DNA of 64,000 nt, taken from Dawidia cretensis. Lineage in GTDB: Bacteria > Bacteroidota > Bacteroidia > Cytophagales > Cyclobacteriaceae. Positions within the stretch are counted from its first letter, which is position 1; every line of letters begins with the position of its first letter. A program made the translations under genes and the position numbers. This document shows, piece after piece, positions 43,152 to 51,654 of this stretch. The notes below the pieces were generated by a model. That model saw only the letters and a program-made list of their open reading frames with translations. It was not told where the DNA came from and searched no databases. The stretch is from NCBI RefSeq assembly GCF_018598175.1, contig NZ_JAHESE010000001.1:62001-126000 (forward strand). Reading direction: 5' to 3'.

Positions 43152-44714
43152 ATGAAGAGAACTTTAACCAACAGATTCGCATTGATAACAGCCGTTGTGC
43201 TGTTGTGCGTCACCGCTCATGCTCAGACCCCTCCCGCCACCTGGCAGGAGCATTGGTTTGAACACAACCAGGTTTTGAACCGTGTCTATTATGACAACGA
43301 CCTGGCTGTGTATTACGATAACAACGTAAGCTCCAGTGTTACGTGGCCCTTCCAGTATATGGGTGACGTATGGCGCTACACTAAAAGCGTTTATGGAAAC
43401 TACGGTACTGAAAACCGCCTGTACGCCATCTTTCACACCGGCCGCTACAGCGGTGGACATCCTTCCACGTACTTCGACGCCGGGCACGACAATCGAAACG
43501 TGACAGACTGCGGTCCTGGCCCCTGGACAAGCGGCGCCGGCAACGATCTGGATTTAACTACACATGAAGTGGCCCACATCGTGGAAGGCGCTTCTAAAGG
43601 CATTCATGGTTCGCCGCACCGTCCGCTATGGGGTGATAGCAAGTGGGCTGAGATCTTTAACTATGATGTTTATGTGGGACTGGGACGTACAGGCGATGTA
43701 ACCCGCTGGTACAACCTGATGATCAATAATAGCGACAACTTTCCGAGGAATAACACTTTCTGGTTCCGCGATTGGTTCTATCCCATCTATGCCAACCATG
43801 GTGGTACCGCGCTATTGAACAATTACTTTGTGCTGCTGGCACAGCACTTCCCTAAGAATGGTAACAATTATGCGCGCGACATGAACTGGGGCGAGTTCGT
43901 GCATTTCTGGAGTGGTGCCGCCAATGCGAACCTGAAAGCACAGGCTACGCTTGCTTTTGGATGGCCTGCCGAGTGGGAAGCTCAATTCATTCAAGCTCAA
44001 TATCAATTCCCGTTCCCTTACTCGAATACAGTCAACAACGGCAATGATATTACCAACCTGGGTGGAAGCGTGAGCGCCCAGTATAGCGATTCACCGGCGG
44101 CGGAAAGCGTTGGCAACCTCATTGACAACAGCCATACGACCAAGTACCTGACGTTCCACAACGCAGCGTGGGTACAATATCAAGCCACGACCAACTATGT
44201 CGTGGACCGTTACAGTATCACCTCGGCCAACGATGCCGTTGAGCGCGATCCACTCAGCTGGACGCTGCAAGGCAGCACAAACGGCACGACGTGGACAAAT
44301 CTGGATACACGCAGTGGTGAAGACTTTCCTTATCGTTATCAGAAGCGTGTGTTTACATTCACGAACAGTACCGCGTACCGCTACTATCGTCTGACTTTCA
44401 CCAACAACAGCGGCTCTCTCCTTCAGCTGGCAGAGTTGGAATTCTTTGAAAAAGGAACGGCTACCGCTGCAACGGCCAAGCCTGCTGTTACCAGCGCCAT
44501 ATACCCCAACCCGTCGACTGACAAGGTTGTGATAAACTTTGATGGCAAGCAGGCCACGCTTACCATTACCGATGAGCAAGGTCACAAGGTGGTCCCCACC
44601 AAGGCCGTAGGCTCGGGTGAAGCCATCAACCTGTCGCATTTGAAGGAAGGTGTGTACTTGATTCACCTGGAAGTAGACGGTGTAACAAAAACTGAACGGC
44701 TACTTAAAAAGTAA
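43152..44714 (+). CDS. T9SS-secreted HExxH protein with discoidin domain
   Basis: A 520-residue exported protein from ATG 43152 (MKRTLTNRFALITAVVLL). The signal peptide ends at VTAHAQ. The catalytic-looking domain (about 28-295) contains H138-E-V-A-H142 in DLTTHEVAHIVEG, the zinc-peptidase HExxH motif, with a downstream WGDSKWAEIFNYDVYVGLG. A discoidin (F5/8 type C) domain occupies about 310-435 (NLIDNSHTTKYLTFHNAAW, YYRLTFTNNSGSLLQLAELE). The C-terminal 75 residues are a T9SS sorting domain (AIYPNPSTDKVVIN). It is a likely surface metallopeptidase binding a carbohydrate or protein. It lies 15 bases before the cyclase gene. Confidence 0.9.
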   Translation: MKRTLTNRFALITAVVLLCVTAHAQTPPATWQEHWFEHNQVLNRVYYDNDLAVYYDNNVSSSVTWPFQYMGDVWRYTKSVYGNYGTENRLYAIFHTGRYSGGHPSTYFDAGHDNRNVTDCGPGPWTSGAGNDLDLTTHEVAHIVEGASKGIHGSPHRPLWGDSKWAEIFNYDVYVGLGRTGDVTRWYNLMINNSDNFPRNNTFWFRDWFYPIYANHGGTALLNNYFVLLAQHFPKNGNNYARDMNWGEFVHFWSGAANANLKAQATLAFGWPAEWEAQFIQAQYQFPFPYSNTVNNGNDITNLGGSVSAQYSDSPAAESVGNLIDNSHTTKYLTFHNAAWVQYQATTNYVVDRYSITSANDAVERDPLSWTLQGSTNGTTWTNLDTRSGEDFPYRYQKRVFTFTNSTAYRYYRLTFTNNSGSLLQLAELEFFEKGTATAATAKPAVTSAIYPNPSTDKVVINFDGKQATLTITDEQGHKVVPTKAVGSGEAINLSHLKEGVYLIHLEVDGVTKTERLLKK

Positions 44715-44729
44715 TACAATGAGAAAGGC

Positions 44730-45974
44730 ATGGAGCTTGTAATGAGCTTCATGCTTTTACTTATGAGCTCCACGATGTTCATGAAGATGTGTTTAGCGCA
44801 TATTTCAAAACTGGGTTTTCATGCCTACATTTCAGTGGGTTTACTCGCAGTATTTATGCTATCCTACAAATTTCGACACAATGTATTTCAGATTATTTCT
44901 TTTGGTGTGATCTGGGGCATTGCGGGTGTCGTATATAGCTTTCTTGAAAAAGGACTTCTCGGGAATCTAACATATTACCCAAGTACGGGAAATCCCTATC
45001 AGTTCGAAGCCACTATTTTCGCCACGCTGTTATCGGCGACCCTGCTCGGGCTGGCGTTTGGCACTATCGAGGCCCTGTATCTGCATGGATTGTTTAGCAG
45101 CATGAGTCTGGCCAGGAAGATCGCGTTCAAAACGCTGCTTTACCTGGCTATTATCGTTTTGATCCTGCTCATCATCACGACCATCTATAATGCCACGGTT
45201 CTTGACACTCATATTCTCGATGCACGGGTGTTACACCATGTCAAGCTCTTCGTTTCCCATTATGCGTTCTGGAGTGTCGAGGCTTACATCGCGGCGATCA
45301 TCGTTATATCCTTATTTTATCTGGAAGTAAGTGAAAATCTTGGTCAGGCAGTGCTCCTTAATTTTTTAACAGGCAGATATCATACGCCACGGGAGGAAGA
45401 AAGGATATTTATGTTTGTAGACATGAAGTCATCGACAACGATCGCTGAGAAAATAGGACACCTGAAATATTTCGACATGCTGAAGGCCTATTTTTCCGAC
45501 TTGTCGGACCCCATCCTGCGCCATGAAGGCGAGATTTATCAGTATGTCGGCGATGAAGTTGTCATTTCGTGGCGCATGAGGAAGGGATTGAAAGATGCCC
45601 ACTGTGTTCAGTGCTTTTATGCTATGCAGTCGGCGCTTGAACATCAAAAAGAAGAGTACCTGAAAAAGTTCGGAGTGGTCCCGACATTTAAAGCGGGTCT
45701 TCACTTCGGCAAAGTAACCACGGGAGAAATAGGCGTTGTCAAGAAGGATATCATTTTTACCGGCGACGTTCTGAACGCCACGGCGCGTATACAATCGCTT
45801 TGCAATAGCTATAATGTTGACATCTTGATTTCCGGGACGCTCGTGAACCGCCTCGATCTTTCAGGAAGGTTTAAGGCCCAGTCGTTGGGAGAAAGCGCGC
45901 TGCGGGGCCGTGATGAAAAAATAGCGTTGTTTACGATCAGCCACAAGCAACGGGTTGCCTATTCCTTTCGTTGA
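44730..45974 (+). CDS. Membrane-bound class III adenylate cyclase
   Basis: A 414-residue protein with about six N-terminal helices (YISVGLLAVFMLSYKF, IISFGVIWGIAGVVYSFLE, ATIFATLLSATLLGLAFGTI, LLYLAIIVLILLIITTI, EAYIAAIIVISLFYLEV) and a C-terminal cyclase domain. The two metal-binding Asp residues are D231 in FVDMKSSTT and D275 in YQYVGDEVV. Lys in FKAGLHFGKVTTGEIG and Asp in KKDIIFTGDVLNATARIQ are the residues that select ATP. The N and R of NATAR stabilise the transition state. It should make cAMP at the inner membrane face. The end overlaps a convergent gene by 16 bases. Confidence 0.93.
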   Translation: MELVMSFMLLLMSSTMFMKMCLAHISKLGFHAYISVGLLAVFMLSYKFRHNVFQIISFGVIWGIAGVVYSFLEKGLLGNLTYYPSTGNPYQFEATIFATLLSATLLGLAFGTIEALYLHGLFSSMSLARKIAFKTLLYLAIIVLILLIITTIYNATVLDTHILDARVLHHVKLFVSHYAFWSVEAYIAAIIVISLFYLEVSENLGQAVLLNFLTGRYHTPREEERIFMFVDMKSSTTIAEKIGHLKYFDMLKAYFSDLSDPILRHEGEIYQYVGDEVVISWRMRKGLKDAHCVQCFYAMQSALEHQKEEYLKKFGVVPTFKAGLHFGKVTTGEIGVVKKDIIFTGDVLNATARIQSLCNSYNVDILISGTLVNRLDLSGRFKAQSLGESALRGRDEKIALFTISHKQRVAYSFR

Positions 45975-46435
45975 AAACTGGAAAGGCGTCCATTGTCAAA
46001 ATGGATTTCCAACAGGTATTTTCCCTTTTCTTCGGGTAGTGACAAGTCGTAGACCATGACGGATTGCGTTGTGTCGTTGTCTCCCAACATTTCGAGTACA
46101 TCTATTTTGGACATTCCTACTTTCAGATCTTCCTGAATGTCCTCCTCGATCGTCTCATAATATTGAATAGCCTCCTCTTCCGGCGACAGCTCGGGAGTCA
46201 TCAAAATCATAACATATATCAACAGCGTGACAACACCAATGAGCAGTATGGGCGACAAGATGATCGCCGATATGCGGGAAAGCTTGTTAATCCTTTCGTT
46301 CGATGCATCTTTCAGCACTTTCCGAAAGATCATTCGGGATGTATAAAAGGCGAGAAATCCGAAAAGGACTAACAAAAACAAGATCACGGCAATCGTTGGG
46401 GCATCCATTCCAATGCCCATTAAAAACAAAAGCAT
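45959..46435 (-). CDS. Membrane protein with SmpA/OmlA-like outer tail
   Basis: A 158-residue protein with two hydrophobic helices (APTIAVILFLLVLFGFLAFY and IILSPILLIGVVTLLIYVMI). After them LKVGMSKIDVLEMLGDNDTT and LEIHFDNGRLSSFQ have the pattern of SmpA/OmlA (BamE-like) folds, in which a short helix starts with G-M-S-x-x-x-V. The role is unknown. Its last 16 bases overlap the end of the cyclase gene on the other strand. Confidence 0.75.
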   Translation of the reverse strand: MLLFLMGIGMDAPTIAVILFLLVLFGFLAFYTSRMIFRKVLKDASNERINKLSRISAIILSPILLIGVVTLLIYVMILMTPELSPEEEAIQYYETIEEDIQEDLKVGMSKIDVLEMLGDNDTTQSVMVYDLSLPEEKGKYLLEIHFDNGRLSSFQRKE

Positions 46436-46606
46436 ATTATTCTGGTTAAATTCACGGTGCGCAGCCTCGAATACAGACTTCGCAGAAATGGCGGCAAGTT
46501 ACTACACTTGTCTAAAAGACGAAAAAATTACCTTTTAAGTCGAAACTTATCTGGGAGTTACAACGGTTCATCTGAGCCGCATTAAAAGTAAATTGGCAAA
46601 GAAGTG

Positions 46607-46620
46607 ATTTGTTAACAAAT
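46607..46620. promoter_or_regulatory. 14-bp perfect palindrome upstream of the oxidoreductase gene
   Basis: ATTTGTTAACAAAT is its own reverse complement. It lies about 30 bases before a TAnnTTTG box (TAGTTTTG, 46649-46656) and 80 before the ATG at 46700. An operator is likely. Confidence 0.4.
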
Positions 46621-46699
46621 GTTATCGCGGGGGCGCCTGGTACGGCTGTAGTTTTGTGTTGTAATCAGAATATTATTTACAACTAAAGCTACTACCACT

Positions 46700-47674
46700 A
46701 TGAAAGCAGCCGTAATTTTTCAAAAAGGCGGAAGCCCCCAATACACCGAAGATTTTCCGGAGCCTACTATTACCAATCGCAACGAACAAGATACCCTCTT
46801 TGTAAAGGCCGTGGCCATTAAGAACGTGGACAAGTCACGCGCGAGTGGAGAACATTATTCTACGAAAGACGCTAAAGAACAAGCCATTGTGCCTGGTAGC
46901 GACGGTGTAGGGTTACTGGCAGACGGAACACGAGTTTATGCGCTCGGCATAACGGGCATGCTGGCAGAAAAGGTAGTCATTGACAAAAGTAAAATGATAA
47001 AGCTGCCCGATGGTATCGATGATGCCACGGCAGCAGCTCTTCCGAATGCCGTTGCGGGGTCCGCTATGGCGCTGCGATTTAGCGCAAACATGAAGGTTGG
47101 CGAAACGGTGCTGATCAATGGCGCCACCGGCGTTACCGGCCAGATGGCAGTACAGATTGCCCGGATTTATGGCGCGGGAAAGATTATTGTGACCGGAAGA
47201 AATGAGCAAGCGTTACAATCCTTGAAAGAACTCGGGGCAGACCAATGTCTGCTAACGGTCAACGATGAAGCGTTCGTGAAAGGGCTAAAAGACATACATC
47301 AGCATACGCCTATTGACATTGTTGTGGATTATTTGTGGGGACACACTGCAGCGCTCATTCTCGAAACATTAAAAGGTACCGGTGCTTTTACGCATCGAAC
47401 GCGCTTCGTTTCGATAGGATCTATGGCGGGTGATACGATTCAGCTGTCTTCTGAGATTTTGCGAAGCGTTAATTTGCAGCTGTCAGGCTCCGGGTTGGGC
47501 AGTTGGACGAAGGATGAGATGAAGCAACTGATCACAGAAATTATTCCGGAGATGTTTCAACTAGCCGCAGTGAAAAAACTAAAAATGGTTACAAGGCGCA
47601 TGGATCTCAGCGACATTGAACGGATTTGGGACATGGACCTGCCAAGTGGAGAGAGATTAGTAGTCGTCATATAA
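46700..47674 (+). CDS. Zinc-independent MDR (quinone oxidoreductase-like) dehydrogenase
   Basis: A 324-residue medium-chain dehydrogenase/reductase. The Rossmann domain has GATGVTGQMAVQIARIYGAG (residues about 140-160) and is preceded by ATAAALPNAVAGSAMAL. There are no catalytic or structural zinc Cys clusters, so it belongs with the QOR/leukotriene-reductase-like members that use NADPH. The N-terminal MKAAVIFQKGGSPQYTEDFP is standard. The substrate is probably a quinone or activated alkene. A palindrome and a promoter box lie upstream. Confidence 0.93.
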   Translation: MKAAVIFQKGGSPQYTEDFPEPTITNRNEQDTLFVKAVAIKNVDKSRASGEHYSTKDAKEQAIVPGSDGVGLLADGTRVYALGITGMLAEKVVIDKSKMIKLPDGIDDATAAALPNAVAGSAMALRFSANMKVGETVLINGATGVTGQMAVQIARIYGAGKIIVTGRNEQALQSLKELGADQCLLTVNDEAFVKGLKDIHQHTPIDIVVDYLWGHTAALILETLKGTGAFTHRTRFVSIGSMAGDTIQLSSEILRSVNLQLSGSGLGSWTKDEMKQLITEIIPEMFQLAAVKKLKMVTRRMDLSDIERIWDMDLPSGERLVVVI

Positions 47675-47698
47675 AAAATTCAAGGCTCAACTTCGTTT

Positions 47699-48511
47699 TC
47701 AAAGAGCGCGAACTTTCTTCACAAGTTTTTCGCCTTTGTATTCATCGCTCAAACCTAATCGCCTAAGGCCGATCCTCACATATCCTTCCTGCATCTCTAT
47801 TCCTATAGTCCTTCGGTTTAGCGTCTTACCAACAAAACTAGTGGTAAATGTCCCCGAAAATGGATCCAGAATCAAATCACCCTCATTGGAGCTAGCCTTT
47901 ATTATCCGGTCAAGCAGGGCGGTCGGTTTTTGAGTAGGATGTTCCTCGTATTCATCCATGCGATACCTGACCCTCGGAAATTCCCAAACATTACCAGGAA
48001 CTTTTTCAGACTTATAAATCTGAGGAGGATTCTTGCGATAGTCAATAAGTTTTCTCTTCGCTCCGGTTTTTGCCTCGACTAAAATATCTTTTGAATTGAA
48101 TGTATAGTTCTTGTCATCTTTCACGCAAAACAAAATCGGCTCGTACATTGACCCAAAGTAGTTTTTCGCCTGAACGCCTGAACTATCATAATGCCACGCA
48201 ATCCTTGACAATATTTTCATTTTGGATCGTAAAAAAATGTCAAAAAAAGGCATAAACTGAGTCGATGTCATTACATAGAAACTCCCGTTTGGCTTCAATT
48301 TTCTAATACAGATTTCCAACCATGTATAGCACCAACTGACATACTCGTCATCATTCTTCCACTTGTCTTTTAATCCATTGAAGTTTTTACCGATATTATA
48401 AGGAGGATCGGCAAAGATCAAGTCTACAGACTCATCATCCACTGCCGAGTCAAGGACTAACAACGCATCCCCTTTGATTATTTTATGACTATTACTCCCC
48501 AGTATTTCCAT
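47699..48511 (-). CDS. DNA adenine (N6) or cytosine-N4 methyltransferase, solitary
   Basis: A 270-residue DNA methyltransferase of the N6_N4_Mtase fold. The catalytic motif IV is D35-P-P-Y38 in LIFADPPYNIGKNF, and the SAM-binding motif I, DPFSGTFTTSFVGK, lies near the C-terminus. This order (IV before I) is the beta class, which includes M.HindIII-like adenine methyltransferases. The central region FPRVRYRMDEYEEHPTQKP is conserved in these enzymes. There is no restriction endonuclease next to it. It is AT-rich, and the gene just upstream is a decayed RhuM, so the locus is probably a mobile-element or restriction-system remnant. The target site is unknown. Confidence 0.93.
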   Translation of the reverse strand: MEILGSNSHKIIKGDALLVLDSAVDDESVDLIFADPPYNIGKNFNGLKDKWKNDDEYVSWCYTWLEICIRKLKPNGSFYVMTSTQFMPFFDIFLRSKMKILSRIAWHYDSSGVQAKNYFGSMYEPILFCVKDDKNYTFNSKDILVEAKTGAKRKLIDYRKNPPQIYKSEKVPGNVWEFPRVRYRMDEYEEHPTQKPTALLDRIIKASSNEGDLILDPFSGTFTTSFVGKTLNRRTIGIEMQEGYVRIGLRRLGLSDEYKGEKLVKKVRAL

Positions 48512-48534
48512 TACAGAAAGTTCGTGTAGTAATT

Positions 48535-48776
48535 ATAAGTAATTTACAAACGGCGTTCAGACTGTAGTGGTTGGTTTCATAGGACTTACCGTCGGCTCCC
48601 GTAATTCCTCTTCCCGAAAAATATTCCCTATATGCTCCGAAATTGTTCTTTTGTCCTTTTACTGAAGCGTGCGGCCATTTGAGCCTGAGTAAGCCAAACA
48701 GTCTCTCCGTCGTCCAGGTGAACATCGATTTTAATGTCACCATCCTTCGGTAAATAATAACTTCGCTGCTATTCAT
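48535..48776 (-). pseudogene. Decayed and truncated RhuM-family gene
   Basis: Reading the minus strand from ATG 48776, the RhuM N-terminus can be rebuilt only by changing frame. Frame 1 gives MNSSEVIIY. After a lost base, frame 2 gives PKDGDIKIDVHLDDGETVWL and TQAQMAARFSK. Frame 3 then gives TISEHIGNIFREEELRE, and frame 1 again ADGKSYETNHYSLNAV. These four pieces in order match the start of RhuM (LTQAQMAELF, TISEHIxNIF, ADGKxYxTxHYxLD). The rest of the gene is missing before the methyltransferase start. RhuM genes are common on islands and near restriction systems. At least three small indels make this a dead gene. Confidence 0.85.
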
Positions 48777-48848
48777 AAGTGCAATGAATATTTAAATGCT
48801 ACACAACCTCACTTAAAAATGTGAAAAAAGAGACCTATTCTAAAACAA

Positions 48849-48874
48849 AAAAGGCAACATTTCTGTTGCCTTTT
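48849..48874 (-). terminator. Terminator downstream of tRNA-fMet
   Basis: AAAAGGCAACA (48849-48859) and TGTTGCCTTTT (48864-48874) form an 11-bp stem with a 4-base loop. Read from the minus strand it is followed by a T-rich run. Confidence 0.88.
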
Positions 48875-48880
48875 CCTGTG

Positions 48881-48953
<73 letters not shown>

Positions 48954-49085
48954 ATGTATCTTTATAATGACTTATCTCTTTGAAAAGTTCGCCGGCTGCG
49001 AAAATAGATCTGAATTTTTGTTCCTTTTTAGGGGTCTCTGTCAAATCGTTTGCAAAAGTAGACTTCTCACATATAAAAAACAAGT

Positions 49086-49093
49086 TACCTTTG
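49086..49093 (+). promoter_or_regulatory. TAnnTTTG box just before era
   Basis: TACCTTTG lies 11 bases before the chosen era start at 49105. It matches the Bacteroidota -7 element and would give a nearly leaderless mRNA. No good -33 element is present at the usual distance. Confidence 0.35.
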
Positions 49094-49104
49094 TAAAATC
49101 ATTT

Positions 49105-49995
49105 ATGGCTGAATCATCAAATTTTAAGGCGGGCTTCGTCAGCATTGTTGGTAAACCCAACGTGGGAAAGTCGTCGCTCATGAATAAACTCATGGGAGAG
49201 AACCTTTCCATCATCACCGCAAAAGCACAAACGACACGTCATCGCATCATGGGAATTCTGAATGGTGCCGATTTTCAGGTAGTTTATTCTGACACGCCGG
49301 GGATTCTCGAACCAAAATACTCTTTGCACGAGGCAATGATGAGCTACGTCAAGGTTTCGTTGGAAGATGCAGACGCTATTTTGCTGGTTGTAGCGATAGA
49401 CGATGTTTATGAACCGGAGCTTTTTGAGCGCTTCCTGCACATAAAGACACCTATTCTGCTCGTATTAAATAAGATCGACCTGGCGAAGGGTTCGCAAGTG
49501 GAGGATAAGGTTGCTTATTGGAAAAGCTCCCTGCCCAACTTGCGCGAGATCGTGACCGTATCGGCTCAAACTGGTAAACAGGTAGATACGTTGTTGCCGA
49601 AGCTGCTTTCGTTGATGCCTGAACACCCGGCGTACTTCCCCCAAGACGAATATACGGACCGCACCGAACGCTTCTTTGCGCAGGAGATCATCCGCGAGAA
49701 GATCTTCCTGAATTATGAGCAGGAGATACCGTATAGCACGGAGGTGAGCGTGACGTCTTTTAAAGAAGAGCCTGATATCATCCGCATTGCTGCCACCATT
49801 TATGTTGAGCGCGACTCACAGAAGGGCATCATTATTGGAAAAGCGGGGAGCTCGCTGAAGAAAGTAGGCATGCAGGCGCGAAAGGATATGGAATCATTTT
49901 TCGCGAAAAAGATATTCCTCGAAACACACGTGAAAGTGGCCGACAACTGGCGCAAGGAAAAGTTTAAGCTTCGGCAGTTCGGATACCTGGAATAA
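49105..49995 (+). CDS. era: GTPase Era
   Basis: A 296-residue essential GTPase that binds 16S rRNA and matures the small ribosomal subunit. The start is ATG 49105 (MAESSNFKAGFVSIVGKPNV), because upstream residues are not protein-like. G1 is GKPNVGKS, the switch region has TTRHRIMG, G3 is DTPGI and G4 is NKID. The C-terminal KH domain includes ERDSQKGIIIGKAGSSLKKV, then GMQARKDME and VKVADNWRKEKFKLRQFGY. It is followed 35 bases later by der, a common Bacteroidota arrangement. Confidence 0.98.
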   Translation: MAESSNFKAGFVSIVGKPNVGKSSLMNKLMGENLSIITAKAQTTRHRIMGILNGADFQVVYSDTPGILEPKYSLHEAMMSYVKVSLEDADAILLVVAIDDVYEPELFERFLHIKTPILLVLNKIDLAKGSQVEDKVAYWKSSLPNLREIVTVSAQTGKQVDTLLPKLLSLMPEHPAYFPQDEYTDRTERFFAQEIIREKIFLNYEQEIPYSTEVSVTSFKEEPDIIRIAATIYVERDSQKGIIIGKAGSSLKKVGMQARKDMESFFAKKIFLETHVKVADNWRKEKFKLRQFGYLE

Positions 49996-50030
49996 TTAAT
50001 GATCGAAATAGCACACACGGAAAAGACAAC

Positions 50031-51341
50031 ATGGCAAACATTGTAGCAATAGTAGGGAGGCCGAACGTCGGGAAGTCTACCTTTTTTAACAGGCTGGTAG
50101 AGAAACGCCAGGCCATTATGGATAACGAGCCGGGCGTGACCCGCGATCGGCATTATGGTTATGCCGAATGGATCGGTAAATTCTTTACGGTGATCGACAC
50201 CGGCGGTTTTGTTACCGGTTCGGAAGATAAGTTTGAGTCGGAGATACGCAAGCAAGTAAAGCTGGCGATCGACGAAGCGTCTGTTGTCATCTTTATGGTA
50301 GACTGCCGCGATGGTCTGACGGGTTTTGATAAAGAGTTTGCCAATGTTTTGCGTGCCTCGAAGAAACCCATTTTTGTCGCCGCTAACAAAGCGGATACTC
50401 CCGACAAGTCGATCCTGGCTGCCGAGTTTTACGGACTGGGTTTGGACAGTGAGATCTTTCCGATCTCTGCCGAGAACGGCGGAGGCACGGGTGATCTGCT
50501 GGACGAGGTGGTAAAAGTATTTCCATCGGAAGGAACTGAAGATCCCGAGGCGGGCATTCCCAAGATCACGATCGTGGGACGCCCCAACGTTGGGAAGTCT
50601 TCATTCCTGAACGCACTGCTTGGTACCGAGCGTACGATTGTAACAGATGAAGCGGGTACCACCCGCGACGCGATCCATACCCGCTATAAACTTTTTGGTA
50701 AAGATTTTATCCTGGTCGACACAGCCGGGGTCCGGAAAAAAGGTAAGGTAAAGGACGACGTCGAGTTTTACTCTGTATTGCGTTCGTTACGTGCGCTGGA
50801 AGAGAGCGATGTTGTTATTATCGTAATCGATGCGGAGCGTGGTATGGAGTCGCAGGATGTAAACCTTATCAGCCTGGCGCAACGGCAGGGCAAAGGCATG
50901 GTGATCATGGTCAACAAATGGGACCTGATCGAGAAGGACTCCAAGACGTCGGACAAGTTCAAGAAGGATATCCTGGAGAAGCTGGCACCGATCGACTACA
51001 TTCCGATCATTTTTGCCTCGGTATTGGAAAAACAGCGGATTTTCCAGGTAGTCGAGAAGGCGGTTGAAGTGTTTGAAAACAAGACGAAAAAGGTGCAAAC
51101 CTCGAAGCTTAACGACATCATGTTACGTGAAATAGAGCATTATCCGCCGCCGTCGATCAAGGGTAAGCTGATCCAGATCAAGTACATAACACAAGTAAAT
51201 GCGCGGTTTCCATCGTTTGCATTCTTTTGTAACCTGCCTCAGTATATCCAGGAGTCGTACCAGCGGTATCTTGAAAACAAGATCCGTGAGCACTTCACTT
51301 TTGAGGGGGTACCGGTCCGCCTGATCTTTCGTAAAAAATAA
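50031..51341 (+). CDS. der: Ribosome biogenesis GTPase Der (EngA)
   Basis: A 436-residue GTPase with two tandem G domains and a C-terminal KH-like domain, acting in 50S subunit assembly. The first P-loop is GRPNVGKSTFFN at residue 8; the second is GRPNVGKSSFLN at about residue 182. Each domain has DTGGF or DTAGV and an NKxD-type motif (ANKADTP, VNKWDLI). The C-terminal end (PPPSIKGKLIQIKYITQVNA, IREHFTFEGVPVRLIFRKK) is the Der KH-like domain. Length and order are as in the family. A promoter for the next small lipoprotein lies just after its stop. Confidence 0.98.
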   Translation: MANIVAIVGRPNVGKSTFFNRLVEKRQAIMDNEPGVTRDRHYGYAEWIGKFFTVIDTGGFVTGSEDKFESEIRKQVKLAIDEASVVIFMVDCRDGLTGFDKEFANVLRASKKPIFVAANKADTPDKSILAAEFYGLGLDSEIFPISAENGGGTGDLLDEVVKVFPSEGTEDPEAGIPKITIVGRPNVGKSSFLNALLGTERTIVTDEAGTTRDAIHTRYKLFGKDFILVDTAGVRKKGKVKDDVEFYSVLRSLRALEESDVVIIVIDAERGMESQDVNLISLAQRQGKGMVIMVNKWDLIEKDSKTSDKFKKDILEKLAPIDYIPIIFASVLEKQRIFQVVEKAVEVFENKTKKVQTSKLNDIMLREIEHYPPPSIKGKLIQIKYITQVNARFPSFAFFCNLPQYIQESYQRYLENKIREHFTFEGVPVRLIFRKK

Positions 51342-51355
51342 ATTTTATTACCCGC

Positions 51356-51388
51356 TTGAAAGCGAACGAAAGAATCGTAGTATATTTG
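51356..51388 (+). promoter_or_regulatory. Bacteroidota promoter for the small lipoprotein gene
   Basis: TTG at 51356-51358 and TATATTTG at 51381-51388 with a 22-base spacer. The ATG follows 28 bases later at 51416. Confidence 0.65.
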
Positions 51389-51415
51389 CGCTAAATTTTT
51401 TAAAACCTGTAAACT

Positions 51416-51595
51416 ATGAAAAAATTTATCGCATTTGTAGCCGTTTGTGGCTTCGCACTGGCATTCGTTGCTTGTGGCAAGAAAGAAACTGCTGAGACTG
51501 CTGCTGACACAACTGTAGTTGAAACTCCTGCACCTGTTGTAGCTGATACAACTGCTGCTGACACAACTGCAACTGACACGACTGCAGCTCACTAA
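51416..51595 (+). CDS. 59-residue Asp/Thr-rich lipoprotein
   Basis: A small gene from ATG 51416 to TAA 51593-51595. It encodes MKKFIAFVAVCGFALAFVAC, then GKKETAETAADTTVVETPAP and a tail of A-D-T-T repeats ending AAH. The lipobox FVAC gives a mature lipidated Cys followed by GKKE. The mature part is about 40 residues, low-complexity, acidic and unstructured. A consensus promoter lies 28 bases upstream and an excellent terminator follows, so it forms its own transcription unit between der and the SprT-like gene. It may be abundant. The role is unknown; a spacer or cell-wall-facing lipoprotein is an inference. Confidence 0.88.
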   Translation: MKKFIAFVAVCGFALAFVACGKKETAETAADTTVVETPAPVVADTTAADTTATDTTAAH

Positions 51596-51620
51596 TCCGA
51601 CTGCAAAGATTGTTATTAAG

Positions 51621-51647
51621 AGGCTTTAGGTAACTAAAGCCTTTTTG
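51621..51647 (+). terminator. Rho-independent terminator after small lipoprotein
   Basis: AGGCTTTAG (51621-51629) and CTAAAGCCT (51634-51642) form a 9-bp stem with a 4-base loop, followed by TTTT and a T-rich stretch. Confidence 0.92.
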
Positions 51648-51654
51648 CTTTTAT

